Notes: a model not told the origin generated them from the sequence alone. A stretch of 44,408 nt of DNA from CAYOHP01 sp964403795 [NCBI: uncultured bacterium] (GCA_964403795.1 CAYOHP010000044.1:1-44408), one strand, 5' to 3'. Shown: positions 30,693 to 39,103, counted from the stretch's first letter. Made by a program: numbers and translations.

Positions 30693-32275
30693 GCCCCGAT
30701 CTCCCGGGGTGCGGTCACGAGGCCGGCCAGCGGGATGCCGAGGCGCTCCAGGCTGGCGACTTCATGGTGGAGGCGCTCGGGATCGATCCCGGCCGGGACC
30801 AGCAGGACCAGGGCGTCGACCCGGGCGGCCACCAGCAGGGCGTCGCCCCCTTCGGGCAGCGAAGCGGTATCGAGAAGCACCAGGTCGTGATCCTGACGGA
30901 GCGAGGCGAGGAGGCGACCGAGCCGGGGCGACGCGAGGACCTCCTCGGGTGAAGGCGGAGTGGGCCCGGAGGTGACCAGCGCCGGACGCTCCGGACCCAG
31001 CGGTACCACGATACCCTGGGGATCGCAGTCCACCAGCAGGTCGGTGAGGCCCTCGTCGTTCTCCATCTCGAAGACCTCGTGGAGGCGGGGACGGCGCAGG
31101 TTGGCGTCGACCACCACCACCCGGTTGCCGGGCCGGGCATAGGCCTCGGCGAGGTTGGCGACGACCAGGGTGGACCCGAGCCCGGGGGAGATCCCGGTGA
31201 CCTGGACCACCCGGCCCGGGGCGCCGGGGTCGCGGCGCCGGCCGGCCAGCTCCAGGCGGGCCATGAGCGCGGGGATGGGAGCCGGCTTCGAGCCGGCAGG
31301 GACCCGCGCCAGGCGCATGCTGGCCGGCGAAGAGGGGTGCACCGCGTCGAACCAGGGGAGGCCGGCCAGGACCGGGGGGAGGCTGATGGCGGGCACGACC
31401 GGGGGCAGCGGAGGCGGGGGTGGAGGCGGAGGCGGCGGCGGCGGCGGCGGACGGGCGAGGTCCTCGGCCCGCCAGCGCTCCAGCACCGAGGCCAAGCGCG
31501 CCAGGCCCGGAGCCACCGAGGTCTCGAGCGCGGCCGACATCACGGAGGCGGCCTCCAGGCCGGTCGCGACGGGTTCCGGGCGGGGCGCGGCGGGCCCGGG
31601 CACCTCGGGAGCGGGATCGGGGCGCGGTCTTCGCCTTCCTCCCACGGACTCGAGCCCGAGGAAGACGAGCGAGACGGCCAGGAACCCGAGGACGAACGGC
31701 CATGGCGGCGAGGTGCGGACCACCGTCTCGGCCTGGTCGGTCAGGCCCCGGAGCACGGTCGCAGGCGCCCGCTCCCCCAGCCTCCAGTCCTGGAGCCGGA
31801 CCTCCAGCGCCCTCGCCTCGGACTCGAGGGCCATGCGGGTCGAGGGCCGGGATGCTCCCGCCAGCTCCCGCTCCAGGGCCCTGAGGCGGGCCTCGATCTC
31901 GTCGATGCGGGCCCGGCGCAGGTCGGGCAGCGCCTGGGCCACCCGGCCGGCGAGCCGCTCCACCAGGGCGCGCAGATCGGCGGAGGTCCAGGGCTCCTCG
32001 GCCCCGGTCTCGACGAAGAGCTCCAGCGCCCCGGTCTCGTCGGGGCGCACCCCCAGGTTCCGGGGCGGAGAGCGACCGGGACCCGCCAGCCGGGCTCGGT
32101 CCAGGCTCCGGGCCAGGAACGGCACCAGTGCCCGGATCGCCCGGGTCTCCTCGGAGGGTGCCTGGATCTCGACCAGGGTCGAGATCTCGAGGGTGCGGGT
32201 CCGCCACCAGAGCGCGGCGGTGCAGCCGAGCAGTGCCAGCTCGACCAAGGCCAGACGCCAGGGGCTACGCCTCAC
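30689..32275 (-). CDS. Wzz/BY-kinase-like protein with a degenerate Walker A
   Basis: The 528-residue protein has the layout of a polysaccharide co-polymerase fused to a bacterial tyrosine kinase: a membrane helix at about 6-24, an extracytoplasmic part with a coiled coil (IDEIEARLRALERELAG), a second helix at about 190-210, a linker with a 14-Pro run, then a ParA/MinD-like ATPase. The A' motif is good (VVVVDANLRRPRLHEVF, Asp390), and so is the Walker B (LVLLDT, Asp469). The Walker A is broken: PGEGKST of the family reads PGLGSTL, with Ser368 in place of the catalytic Lys. No Tyr-rich C-terminal tail is present. Nucleotide hydrolysis or autophosphorylation is therefore doubtful; it may be a regulator. 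No glycosyltransferase genes are nearby. Confidence 0.75.
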   Translation of the reverse strand: MRRSPWRLALVELALLGCTAALWWRTRTLEISTLVEIQAPSEETRAIRALVPFLARSLDRARLAGPGRSPPRNLGVRPDETGALELFVETGAEEPWTSADLRALVERLAGRVAQALPDLRRARIDEIEARLRALERELAGASRPSTRMALESEARALEVRLQDWRLGERAPATVLRGLTDQAETVVRTSPPWPFVLGFLAVSLVFLGLESVGGRRRPRPDPAPEVPGPAAPRPEPVATGLEAASVMSAALETSVAPGLARLASVLERWRAEDLARPPPPPPPPPPPPPPLPPVVPAISLPPVLAGLPWFDAVHPSSPASMRLARVPAGSKPAPIPALMARLELAGRRRDPGAPGRVVQVTGISPGLGSTLVVANLAEAYARPGNRVVVVDANLRRPRLHEVFEMENDEGLTDLLVDCDPQGIVVPLGPERPALVTSGPTPPSPEEVLASPRLGRLLASLRQDHDLVLLDTASLPEGGDALLVAARVDALVLLVPAGIDPERLHHEVASLERLGIPLAGLVTAPREIGA

Positions 32276-32314
32276 GGCTCTCCCTGGGCGACCCTCACCG
32301 GGCGCCGACCCGGA

Positions 32315-32479
32315 TCAGGCTGCCTGTTCCACCGCCGACCGCCTCCGGAAGTGGAGGACGGTCCCCTCGATCATGTAGAGCTTCCAGCCCTGCTTGAACC
32401 GCTGGTGGAGGTGGGTTCGGAGTTGCTGGATGCGGGTCGAATCCTCGGACTGGTATTCCCACTCGATGGCTTCGGACAC
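32315..32479 (-). CDS. Small DUF4177-like protein
   Basis: This 54-residue protein begins MSEAIEWEYQ and ends KQGWKLYMIEGTVLHFRRR with a short acidic/basic spacer. The order W-E-Y ... (F/L)-x2-GW-x-L-Y ... (I/L)-x-F-x-R is that of the short DUF4177-type proteins. GTG 32479 is chosen for an ideal Shine-Dalgarno (GGAGG, 5 nt upstream); the longer open frame is not needed. It lies 39 bp before the BY-kinase-like gene on the same strand and is probably the first gene of that operon. Function unknown. Confidence 0.55.
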   Translation of the reverse strand: MSEAIEWEYQSEDSTRIQQLRTHLHQRFKQGWKLYMIEGTVLHFRRRSAVEQAA

Positions 32480-32495
32480 GGAATCCTCCGTCGAC

Positions 32496-32511
32496 GGACT
32501 CCCGGGAGTCC
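32496..32511. promoter_or_regulatory. 16-bp perfect palindrome in a divergent intergenic region
   Basis: GGACTCCCGGGAGTCC is a perfect 16-bp palindrome 16 bp upstream of the small DUF4177-like gene, in the 175-bp gap shared with the divergent 2Fe-2S gene. It could be an operator. The rest of the gap holds the ferredoxin promoter and no gene. Confidence 0.4.
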
Positions 32512-32616
32512 GGTACGACTTCCATCGGTGCGCGGCGACGGGTCCGTGAGTCGGGGGAAGGCCGACAGCAGGGCCCCGGACTGCCGCTCGCGGGACCGGC
32601 GACGGCCCGAAGCTCC

Positions 32617-32645
32617 TTGCCATGCGGGAGCCGGGTGTCTAGCAT
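32617..32645 (+). promoter_or_regulatory. Sigma-70-type promoter of the 2Fe-2S gene
   Basis: TTGCCA (32617-32622), a 17-bp spacer and TAGCAT (32640-32645) form the best -35/-10 pair in the window. The -10 ends 9 nt before the ATG, so the transcript has a leader of at most a few bases and no Shine-Dalgarno. Confidence 0.6.
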
Positions 32646-32654
32646 CGCCCGCCG

Positions 32655-33023
32655 ATGAGCCAGCGCCCCCCCGGCAACGAGCCGTTCCTCCGCCCCTACA
32701 CGGGGTACGTGCGGATCACCATCCGGGGGCGCAGCTTCGAGGTGCCGGCCGACAACAAGGTGCTCCGGATCTTCCAGTACCTCTCGGACTACTTCGAGCT
32801 CGACGTGGGGCGGTTCTGCTGGAACGACGAGTGCCACACCTGCGCCTTTCGGTTCGTCGACCGGGGCGGCAAGCGGCGCACCGCGCTGGGCTGCCAGAAG
32901 CACGTGCACGAGGGGATGGAGATCCTCACCGTGCCGGGGCCGATCAAGGTGCGGGACGAGGCGGCCTTCGAGGACGAGGATCCCGAGGATCGCGACGCCG
33001 GGTGGATCCCCCCTGCGATGTGA
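32655..33023 (+). CDS. Small 2Fe-2S ferredoxin-type protein
   Basis: The 122-residue protein has a plant-type 2Fe-2S fold: beta-grasp start YVRITIRGRSFEVPADNKVLRIFQYL and the cluster ligands Cys55, Cys60, Cys63 and Cys80 (C-x4-C-x2-C-x16-C). This arrangement also occurs in the N-terminal domain of NADH dehydrogenase NuoG and in SdhB-like proteins, so it may be an electron carrier or a loose subunit. The C-terminal 25 residues are acidic (FEDEDPEDRDAG) and unusual for the family. No redox partner gene is adjacent. It converges with the M14 carboxypeptidase gene, 36 bp apart. Confidence 0.8.
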   Translation: MSQRPPGNEPFLRPYTGYVRITIRGRSFEVPADNKVLRIFQYLSDYFELDVGRFCWNDECHTCAFRFVDRGGKRRTALGCQKHVHEGMEILTVPGPIKVRDEAAFEDEDPEDRDAGWIPPAM

Positions 33024-33059
33024 GCCCGGGGGGCTCCCTGGTCGGAGCCCGGCCCCGGT

Positions 33060-34292
33060 TCAGCGTCCGGCGGGGTAGAGGCTCCCGAAGCGGCTCTCGG
33101 CCGCGGTCGGCGGCAGGCGGGGGTCGATCCCGGCGAGTTCGGCGGTGGCCGCCAGCCAGGTCCGGGCCGCGGTCACCGCGGGCGCCACCACGATCGGGAT
33201 CTGATCCTCGGCCGGGATGAAGCTGTCGCCCACCTCGAGGCTCATGGCGAAGGCGCCGTGGCGCTCCACGAAGTGGTCGTCGGTGGCGCCCCCGGTGCGA
33301 CCGATCAGGTCGTAGACCGAACCGGTCCGGTACCCGGAGGCGGCCGAGAGGGCGCCCCCGAAGCGGGCGAAGAGATCCTCCCGCCCCGGCTTCTCGCTCC
33401 TAAACCCGTAGGGCCGGAGCACCATGCGACCGAAGGCATGGGCGGTCATCGTGAGCGCCGGCTTGACCCGGGCGACCAGGTCGTCGAGCGCCTTGGACTC
33501 CGGCTCCGAGAGGGGAGCGGACCCCTTGTAGGTCTGGGAGCCGGGGATGTTCGAGCTGCCGATGCCCCAGCCGGCCGGGAAGTTCCGGTTCAGGTCGGTG
33601 CCGATCCGGCCGCCCCCATGGTTGCGCCGGTTGCCCCGCCACCACTGGTACTGGGTCTGGGACCAGTGGAGCCCGTCGGGATTCACCACCGGGATCACCC
33701 AGATCACCGGGTCGGTGCGGGTGGGGGGCGCCGCCAGCAGCTCATTCACGAGCTTCATGGCGACCTCCACGGTGATCCACTCCCGGGCGTGGAGCATGGC
33801 CGCGAAGATGGCGGTGGGGCGGGGTCCGCCGTCCTTGGGTCCGATCCGGAGCGCGGTCAGCGGGCGGTTCTCGACCGAGCGTCCGATCACGACCTTCTCG
33901 GCCCGGTCGGGATGGGCTGCGGCCAGGGCCGTCAGCTCGTCCTCGACCTCCTGGACGTTGTGGTAGGCGCCCTCGCTCCCCTGGGCCCGGAAAGGCTCGA
34001 AGACGCTGTCCAGGTCGGGCTGGAGCACCTCGTGGCGGAGGAAGACCTCGACCAGGCCGGGGGGGGCCTCGGGGAGGAGTCCCTCGGTCTCGGCCGCCAG
34101 CACGGTGTCTCCGTCGCGATCCAGGACTTCCCAGGCGCCGGCCTCGCCGAGCTCTTCGACCCACCCGGCATCGGGGAGCTGGATCCGCACCAGACGCGGA
34201 CCGGCGTGGATCGCGACGGGAAGGGACAGGGCCGCCAGGACGGCGGCAAGGAAGCGCGCGCGGGGGCTCGGTGACCCGGATCGGCTGGACAT
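33060..34292 (-). CDS. Secreted M14 zinc carboxypeptidase
   Basis: The 410-residue precursor removes C-terminal amino acids from peptides outside the cell or in the periplasm. The signal peptide is MSSRSGSPSPRARFLAAVLA with cleavage near AIHA. Zinc ligands are His168 and Glu171 (LHAREW) and His285 (MTAHAFG). Other family landmarks are VVNPDGL, GTDLNRNFP and the catalytic Glu353 (AMSLEVGDSF). The N-terminal ~100 residues resemble a prodomain (VQEVEDELTALAAAHPDR begins the enzyme). GAGGAG precedes the ATG by 6 nt. The gene faces the glycine-rich lipoprotein gene across a 117-bp gap with a perfect inverted repeat. Specificity is not predictable; A/B-type carboxypeptidase is the likeliest. Confidence 0.92.
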   Translation of the reverse strand: MSSRSGSPSPRARFLAAVLAALSLPVAIHAGPRLVRIQLPDAGWVEELGEAGAWEVLDRDGDTVLAAETEGLLPEAPPGLVEVFLRHEVLQPDLDSVFEPFRAQGSEGAYHNVQEVEDELTALAAAHPDRAEKVVIGRSVENRPLTALRIGPKDGGPRPTAIFAAMLHAREWITVEVAMKLVNELLAAPPTRTDPVIWVIPVVNPDGLHWSQTQYQWWRGNRRNHGGGRIGTDLNRNFPAGWGIGSSNIPGSQTYKGSAPLSEPESKALDDLVARVKPALTMTAHAFGRMVLRPYGFRSEKPGREDLFARFGGALSAASGYRTGSVYDLIGRTGGATDDHFVERHGAFAMSLEVGDSFIPAEDQIPIVVAPAVTAARTWLAATAELAGIDPRLPPTAAESRFGSLYPAGR

Positions 34293-34357
34293 ACTCGGCT
34301 CCTCGGGATCTCGGACCGATGGACGAAGGGAGGGAGTCTCGCATCCGGCGGCGCGCC

Positions 34358-34378
34358 CCGGCAACCATGAGTTGCCGG
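34358..34378. promoter_or_regulatory. Perfect inverted repeat between divergent genes
   Basis: CCGGCAAC-CATGA-GTTGCCGG is a perfect 8-bp-arm inverted repeat in the 117-bp gap between the carboxypeptidase and the glycine-rich protein gene. It could be an operator that controls both. A similar but shorter GGCAAC-GTTGTC repeat lies upstream of the gene at 44064. Confidence 0.5.
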
Positions 34379-34409
34379 TTGGCGGCGGCCGGGCGACGCG
34401 ACACGATTC

Positions 34410-37400
34410 ATGTTGATGCAGTCCATCCGGGTACGGGACCGCCGCCAGAACGCCCTGGCCTGGGTGTTCCTCGCCCTGGCCCTGGCCCTGGCCTCGCTCG
34501 CCGGCACCGGATGCGGAGGCGGCGGGGGCGACGACTCGTCCTCGAGCGGTAGTGGCGGGGGTGGCGGCGGAGGAGGGGGTGGAGGCGGCGGCGGCGGCCT
34601 GGCGATCCTGATCCAGCAGTTCGCGACCGGCCTCGGACTGCTCGGTGGGGACGCCGGCTTCGCGGGAGGGGTCGCAGGCTCCGGCGGCTCCGCCACCCTG
34701 CAGGGGATGTCGATCGCCCTGGGGATCGCGCCCGGCCCGGCCCTGGCGGCGCCGGTCATGCCACCGGCCCCCGTGGGGGGCCTGGTGCTGCCCCCGGGCG
34801 ACATCCGGGTCTCGGAACTGACCGCGCTCTTCCCTTCCCAGGTCACCTCGGCCGGGACCGTGTTCAGCGTCTCCACCGCGCTGCGGGTCCCGCTCGGGAC
34901 CTTCCTCCACTTCGATGCCGCCGGCCAGGTGGTCCAGACCGTGACACCTCTCACCGGGATCCGGGTGGAGGGCGAGGCCATCGGGGGGATCCCGGGCGAT
35001 CCGGTGACCCGCTTCCCGGTCGACCTCCGGGCCTTGAACTCCGACCTGGTCGTGACCGGCTCGATCGAGACCAACGGTCTCCAGGCCGGGGCTGCCGGCC
35101 GGACCGTGAACCTGCAGGGCAACCGGATCGGCCTCTCGGGCTCGATCTTCGCGAACGGCGCGGATGCCACCGGAGGCGCCGGAGGGCCCGGAGGGGGGGT
35201 CACCCTCAATGCCACCAGCGAGGTGCTGTTCGGGACCGGGGCGGTGATCGACGCCGCCGGCGGCAGCAGCGTCTCGGGGCCCGGCGGCCCGGGAGCTCCG
35301 GTCGTGATCGTGGGCGGGCTGGTCCGGGGAGCCGGGACCACCATCTCCACCCGGGGAGGCGACGGGATCCTCGGGTCCCCGGGCCAGACCATCCAGGTCC
35401 TCGCCACGGCCTCGGTGATCGAGCTGGCGGCCTTCCTCGACGCCGGCGGCGGGACCGGGCTCACCAACTCGGGAGGCCCGGGCGGGACCCTGACCTTCCA
35501 GGCCGTGGGCGACGCCCACCTCGAGGGCACCCTGGCCTGCGCCGGGGGCGACGGACGGGGAGGCGGACCCGCAGGAGCCGTGATCGTGCTCTCCAACACC
35601 GGCAAGGTCCGGATCGAGTCGGAGGTCGGCGCCTCGGGTGGTTCGGCGCTCGGATCCGGATCCGGGGGAACGGCCGGGAGCCTGACCCTTCAGGCAGCCA
35701 CCGACCTGGAAGCCATCCTCCAGGACCGGGCCATCGACCTGTCGGCCGGGAGCGGCAGCGCCGGCGGGCCGGTCCCGGGGAACTTCCAGGCCACCGTGCC
35801 CGGCGCCGGGGCCCTCACCGGGAGCCGCTTCGGGGTCTCGGCCAACGGCGGAGCGGCAGGTACCGGGACCGGGGGCGGGACGATCGAGTTCCGCACCCAG
35901 GGTGGCGGCGGGATCCAGGTCTTCGGCGTCTTCGAGGCCCGGGGCGGCGACGGCGCGGCCGGGGCCGGGGGGGCGGGCGGGGTCGTGCGGGCGATCGCCC
36001 AGGCGGCCGGGACCGTGGTGGTGGACGTCGCTGCCGACATCTCGGGCGGGACCGGCACCGGTGCGGGCGGCGGCAACGGGGGGCTGGTCGAGGTCACCAC
36101 CGGGGCCGACGCCGCCACCCTGACCGGCCGGATCCTCGGGGTCGGCGGGAGCGGCTCGAACGGAGGCACGGGCGGATCCGTCCAGGTGGCACCGGCAGGG
36201 GCCGCCACGGTCCGGATCGATGCCGACCTCGAAGGGGGAACCGGGGCCGCAGGAGGGACGGGCGGGACCGGGGGCCAGGCGATCTGGTCGGGAAGCGGCC
36301 TCCTGGTGACGGGGGGCACGGTGATCGCCGCCGGCGGGACCGGTGCCACCGGGGGACCCGGCGGAACCGCGGTTCTCGTCGCCCCCACCGGGACCCTCGG
36401 ATTCGCTGCCAACTTCTCCCTGGACGGAGGCGCGGGCCTGGCCGGGAACGGCGGGGCGGGCGGGACGTTCGATCCCGATGCCCAGGCCGGCAGCATGGAA
36501 CTCGGCGGGTCGGTCTCGGCCCGGGGCGGGGATTCGACCGGTGGGACCGGCGGAGCCGGAGGCTCGCTCGACCCGGACTCGACCACCACCATGCTGCTGA
36601 CCGGCACCCTGGGGGTCCCGGGAGGCGCTTCCTCCACCGGCAACGGGGGAGCAGGAGGCACGGCAGTGCTGGAGGCCGGCACGGGACTCGATGGTCGGGC
36701 CATCCTGGACCTCGAGGGCGGCGCCGGCGACACCACCGTAGGCACCGGGGGCGCCGGGGGTACGGCCACCCTGCGCTCGGGCAACGCCATGTCCCACTCG
36801 GGGATGATCCTGGGAAGGGGCGGCGACGGCAGCTCCGGGGGTCCCGGGTCGAACGTCACCTTCGACGCTCCTCCCACCTCCGTGCTCCTGGGCGGCAGCT
36901 TCGACCTGGGGGGCGGATCGGGCACCGCCGGAGCCGGCGGGGACGGTGGTCGTCTCGACCTCCTGTTGCCGGGGGGAGGTACCTGGACCGGGGCGTTCTC
37001 GGCGGTGGGAGGCTCCAGCACCCTCGGGGCCGGCGGGACGGGGGGGCGGATCGACTCGGCCCCCGGGGGAGTCCTCACGGTGGGCGGGAGCATCGAACTC
37101 ACCGGCGGGGGCACGGGGTCGGGACCGGCCGGCAGTGGAGGGGTCGTGTCGCTCGTCTCGGTCTCGGGCGACCTGGTGGTCCAGGGCTCGGCGGCGGTCG
37201 GGGGTGGTCCCTCGACCAGCGGACCGGGCGGGGCCGGGGGGACCATCGACTTCGGGACCGCGCTGGGGGCGGTCACGCTCGCCGGATCCGGATCGGCGGA
37301 AGCGCCGGGCGGCGACTCGTCCAGCGGGACCGGGGGCGCCGGAGGCCGGGTCACGCTCACGGCGGGCGGCGGCTCGATCACCGCGGCCGGGACCGCTTCG

Positions 37401-38693
37401 GCCTCGGGAGGCGCCTCGGAGAGCGGGACGGGCGGGATCGGCGGCACCGTGGAGGCGATCGCCTCGGCCGCCGTCTCGGTCCCCGGGACGCTCTCCGCCG
37501 ACGGCGGGGACGGTGCCACCGGGGGCGCCGGGGGGACGGTGGACCTGACCCCGGACGGCAACCTCACGGTGGCGGGGCGCTTGGCAGCCGTGGGTGGGGG
37601 TGGGGTCGCGACCGGCGGCTCGGGCGGACTGGTCCGGGCCACGGCCGGCGCCGGGCCCTCGGACTTCCTGGTGACCGGCACCCTGGAGGCCAGCGGCGGG
37701 GACGGAGCCCAGGGCGGACCGGGAGGCGGGATCAGCCTCGACACCCGCCCGGCCTCGACCGACAACCTGACCCTGGGCGGGCTGGCGACCCTGCTGGCCC
37801 TGGGCGGCAGCGGGAACTTCGGGGCCTTGGGCGGCGCGGTGGTCCTGGCGACCGACGGACAGATGCTGCTGGGTGGGTCCGCCATCGGGGTCCAGGGCGG
37901 CGAGGGCGTGGCCGGGAGCGGCGGGACCGGCGGCTCGGTGAACGCCGACTCCGGCTCCCAGCTCACCGGGACCCTGGGCATCGTGGCCCGGGGCGGCGGA
38001 TCGACCTCCAGTGCCGGGGGCGGGGGCGGCACGGTGAACCTGACCAGCCAGACCTCGCTCGACTTCTCCGGCGGGATCGACGCCAAGGGAGGCTCGACCC
38101 AATCCAACGGCTTCGGAGCCGGGATCGGCGGCACCGTGACCTTGACCAGCCTGGCCGGGAACACCCGCCAGACCGCGGGCGTGATCGACGTGCAGGGCGG
38201 CGAGTCGAGCGCCGGGTTCGGGGGCGCGGGGGGTACCGGCGGTTCTGCCCGGCTCCGCAGCCGGGACGGGAACGTGAGTGCGGCCGGGACGGTGGTGGCC
38301 GACGGCGGCCTCTCCCTCACCGGGATCGGCGGGTCGGGCGGGACCGTGACCCTGTGCGTCAATTGCCTGGCCGCCGCCAACGGCAACACCGCATCCAACG
38401 CCGGGAGCCTGCGGGCCCGGGGCCAACAGGGCGGTACCGGCGGTGCCGGCGGCACCATCGAGATCCTGGGGAACAACGACCCGGTGGCGGAGGGCCCGGG
38501 CCAGGGTGCCAACTTCGGGACCCTGGACGTGCGGGGCGGATCCGGGTTCAACAACGGCGGCCTGGGGGGAGCGCCCGGGATCCTCCGCCTGCTGGCCGAC
38601 GACACCTTCGGCGGGTTCCGCCAGAACGGCACCCTGCTCTTCACCTTCGGCAACGGCGCACCCGGCCCCGCCGGAAACCTGATCCTTGATTAG
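34410..38693 (+). CDS. Giant glycine-rich repeat lipoprotein
   Basis: The 1427-residue precursor has a lipoprotein-type signal (LALALALASLAGTGC, Cys35), then a low-complexity GDDSSSSG and a run of glycines (about 49-65). The rest is roughly thirty repeats of about 33-42 residues, each built on GGxGGxv followed by short strands, for example GGDGAAGAGGAGGVV and GTGGAGGRVTLTAGG. The spacing of Gly turns and short hydrophobic strands suggests a parallel beta-helix or solenoid at the cell surface. Near the C-terminus are a CVNC pair and LGNNDP. The look recalls PE_PGRS or beta-helical adhesins, but I see no adhesin head domain. Start: ATG 34410, with ATG 34416 possible; no Shine-Dalgarno. A carboxypeptidase gene is divergent from it. 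Confidence 0.75.
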   Translation: MLMQSIRVRDRRQNALAWVFLALALALASLAGTGCGGGGGDDSSSSGSGGGGGGGGGGGGGGGLAILIQQFATGLGLLGGDAGFAGGVAGSGGSATLQGMSIALGIAPGPALAAPVMPPAPVGGLVLPPGDIRVSELTALFPSQVTSAGTVFSVSTALRVPLGTFLHFDAAGQVVQTVTPLTGIRVEGEAIGGIPGDPVTRFPVDLRALNSDLVVTGSIETNGLQAGAAGRTVNLQGNRIGLSGSIFANGADATGGAGGPGGGVTLNATSEVLFGTGAVIDAAGGSSVSGPGGPGAPVVIVGGLVRGAGTTISTRGGDGILGSPGQTIQVLATASVIELAAFLDAGGGTGLTNSGGPGGTLTFQAVGDAHLEGTLACAGGDGRGGGPAGAVIVLSNTGKVRIESEVGASGGSALGSGSGGTAGSLTLQAATDLEAILQDRAIDLSAGSGSAGGPVPGNFQATVPGAGALTGSRFGVSANGGAAGTGTGGGTIEFRTQGGGGIQVFGVFEARGGDGAAGAGGAGGVVRAIAQAAGTVVVDVAADISGGTGTGAGGGNGGLVEVTTGADAATLTGRILGVGGSGSNGGTGGSVQVAPAGAATVRIDADLEGGTGAAGGTGGTGGQAIWSGSGLLVTGGTVIAAGGTGATGGPGGTAVLVAPTGTLGFAANFSLDGGAGLAGNGGAGGTFDPDAQAGSMELGGSVSARGGDSTGGTGGAGGSLDPDSTTTMLLTGTLGVPGGASSTGNGGAGGTAVLEAGTGLDGRAILDLEGGAGDTTVGTGGAGGTATLRSGNAMSHSGMILGRGGDGSSGGPGSNVTFDAPPTSVLLGGSFDLGGGSGTAGAGGDGGRLDLLLPGGGTWTGAFSAVGGSSTLGAGGTGGRIDSAPGGVLTVGGSIELTGGGTGSGPAGSGGVVSLVSVSGDLVVQGSAAVGGGPSTSGPGGAGGTIDFGTALGAVTLAGSGSAEAPGGDSSSGTGGAGGRVTLTAGGGSITAAGTASASGGASESGTGGIGGTVEAIASAAVSVPGTLSADGGDGATGGAGGTVDLTPDGNLTVAGRLAAVGGGGVATGGSGGLVRATAGAGPSDFLVTGTLEASGGDGAQGGPGGGISLDTRPASTDNLTLGGLATLLALGGSGNFGALGGAVVLATDGQMLLGGSAIGVQGGEGVAGSGGTGGSVNADSGSQLTGTLGIVARGGGSTSSAGGGGGTVNLTSQTSLDFSGGIDAKGGSTQSNGFGAGIGGTVTLTSLAGNTRQTAGVIDVQGGESSAGFGGAGGTGGSARLRSRDGNVSAAGTVVADGGLSLTGIGGSGGTVTLCVNCLAAANGNTASNAGSLRARGQQGGTGGAGGTIEILGNNDPVAEGPGQGANFGTLDVRGGSGFNNGGLGGAPGILRLLADDTFGGFRQNGTLLFTFGNGAPGPAGNLILD

Positions 38694-38710
38694 GGGCGGC
38701 ATCCCGCCAG

Positions 38711-38739
38711 TTGGTCGGCGACCCCTGGGAAGCTACTGT
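38711..38739 (+). promoter_or_regulatory. Promoter of the STAS gene
   Basis: TTGGTC (38711-38716), 17 bp, then TACTGT (38734-38739) resemble -35/-10 elements. The transcript would carry a GGGGAGG Shine-Dalgarno and a leader of about 12 nt. The region starts 18 bp after the glycine-rich gene, so STAS can be expressed independently. Confidence 0.55.
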
Positions 38740-38758
38740 GCTGCGGGGAGGACGAGGC

Positions 38759-39103
38759 ATGAGCATCGAGTACCGGAGCCTCGACGAGCGCGGCACGCCC
38801 GTCCTGGTGATCGAGGGCCGGGTCGGGTTCGAGGACATCGACGACTTCCAGCAGCAGCTGTCCGACCTCCGGGACCGCAGCCCCGAACGCGCCATCGTGG
38901 ACCTGACCGGCTGCCCGTTCCTGGCTTCCCGGGCGTTCCCCCACCTGTTCCAGGCCAGCGAGGAGATGCGCCTCGCCAAGAAGCGCATGCTGATCGCCTG
39001 CTCCGACGAGCTGCTCCGGATCCTGCGGGTGCTGCGCCTCGACTCCCGGCTGGCCGTCCATCCCGACCGGGATGCCTGCCACGCCGCCATGGAGCCCGAG
39101 TAG
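38759..39103 (+). CDS. STAS-domain protein (anti-sigma factor antagonist-like)
   Basis: The 114-residue protein has the STAS fold: TPVLVIEGRVGFEDIDDFQQQL, then AIVDLTGCPFLASRAFPHLFQ, KKRMLIAC and LRLDSRLAVHPDRDACHAAM. STAS proteins of this size bind anti-sigma kinases and are controlled by phosphorylation of a Ser. The usual DSSG box reads ASRA here (Ser57), so the phosphorylation switch may be altered. GGAGG lies 7 nt before the ATG. No anti-sigma kinase or sigma factor gene is adjacent; the downstream pheT gene is convergent. A role in partner-switching is possible but not shown. Confidence 0.8.
   Translation: MSIEYRSLDERGTPVLVIEGRVGFEDIDDFQQQLSDLRDRSPERAIVDLTGCPFLASRAFPHLFQASEEMRLAKKRMLIACSDELLRILRVLRLDSRLAVHPDRDACHAAMEPE

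Noticed and set aside
31408-31450. GGC/GGA microsatellite-like run encoding the 14-Pro stretch
   Set aside because: It is in-frame coding sequence of the BY-kinase-like linker. Slippage could change its length, but nothing suggests phase variation because it is a triplet repeat.
35690-38653. A 987-codon minus-strand frame rich in PPAPPVP
   Set aside because: It is the exact mirror of the GGAGG repeats in the sense gene. The sense strand has a lipoprotein signal and regular repeats; this frame does not.
33060-38702. A 5.6-kb open frame on the minus strand across the glycine-rich gene
   Set aside because: Only its 3' end is real (the carboxypeptidase from 34292). The rest is antisense to GGN-rich codons, giving Pro/Ala-rich nonsense with no start signal or motif.
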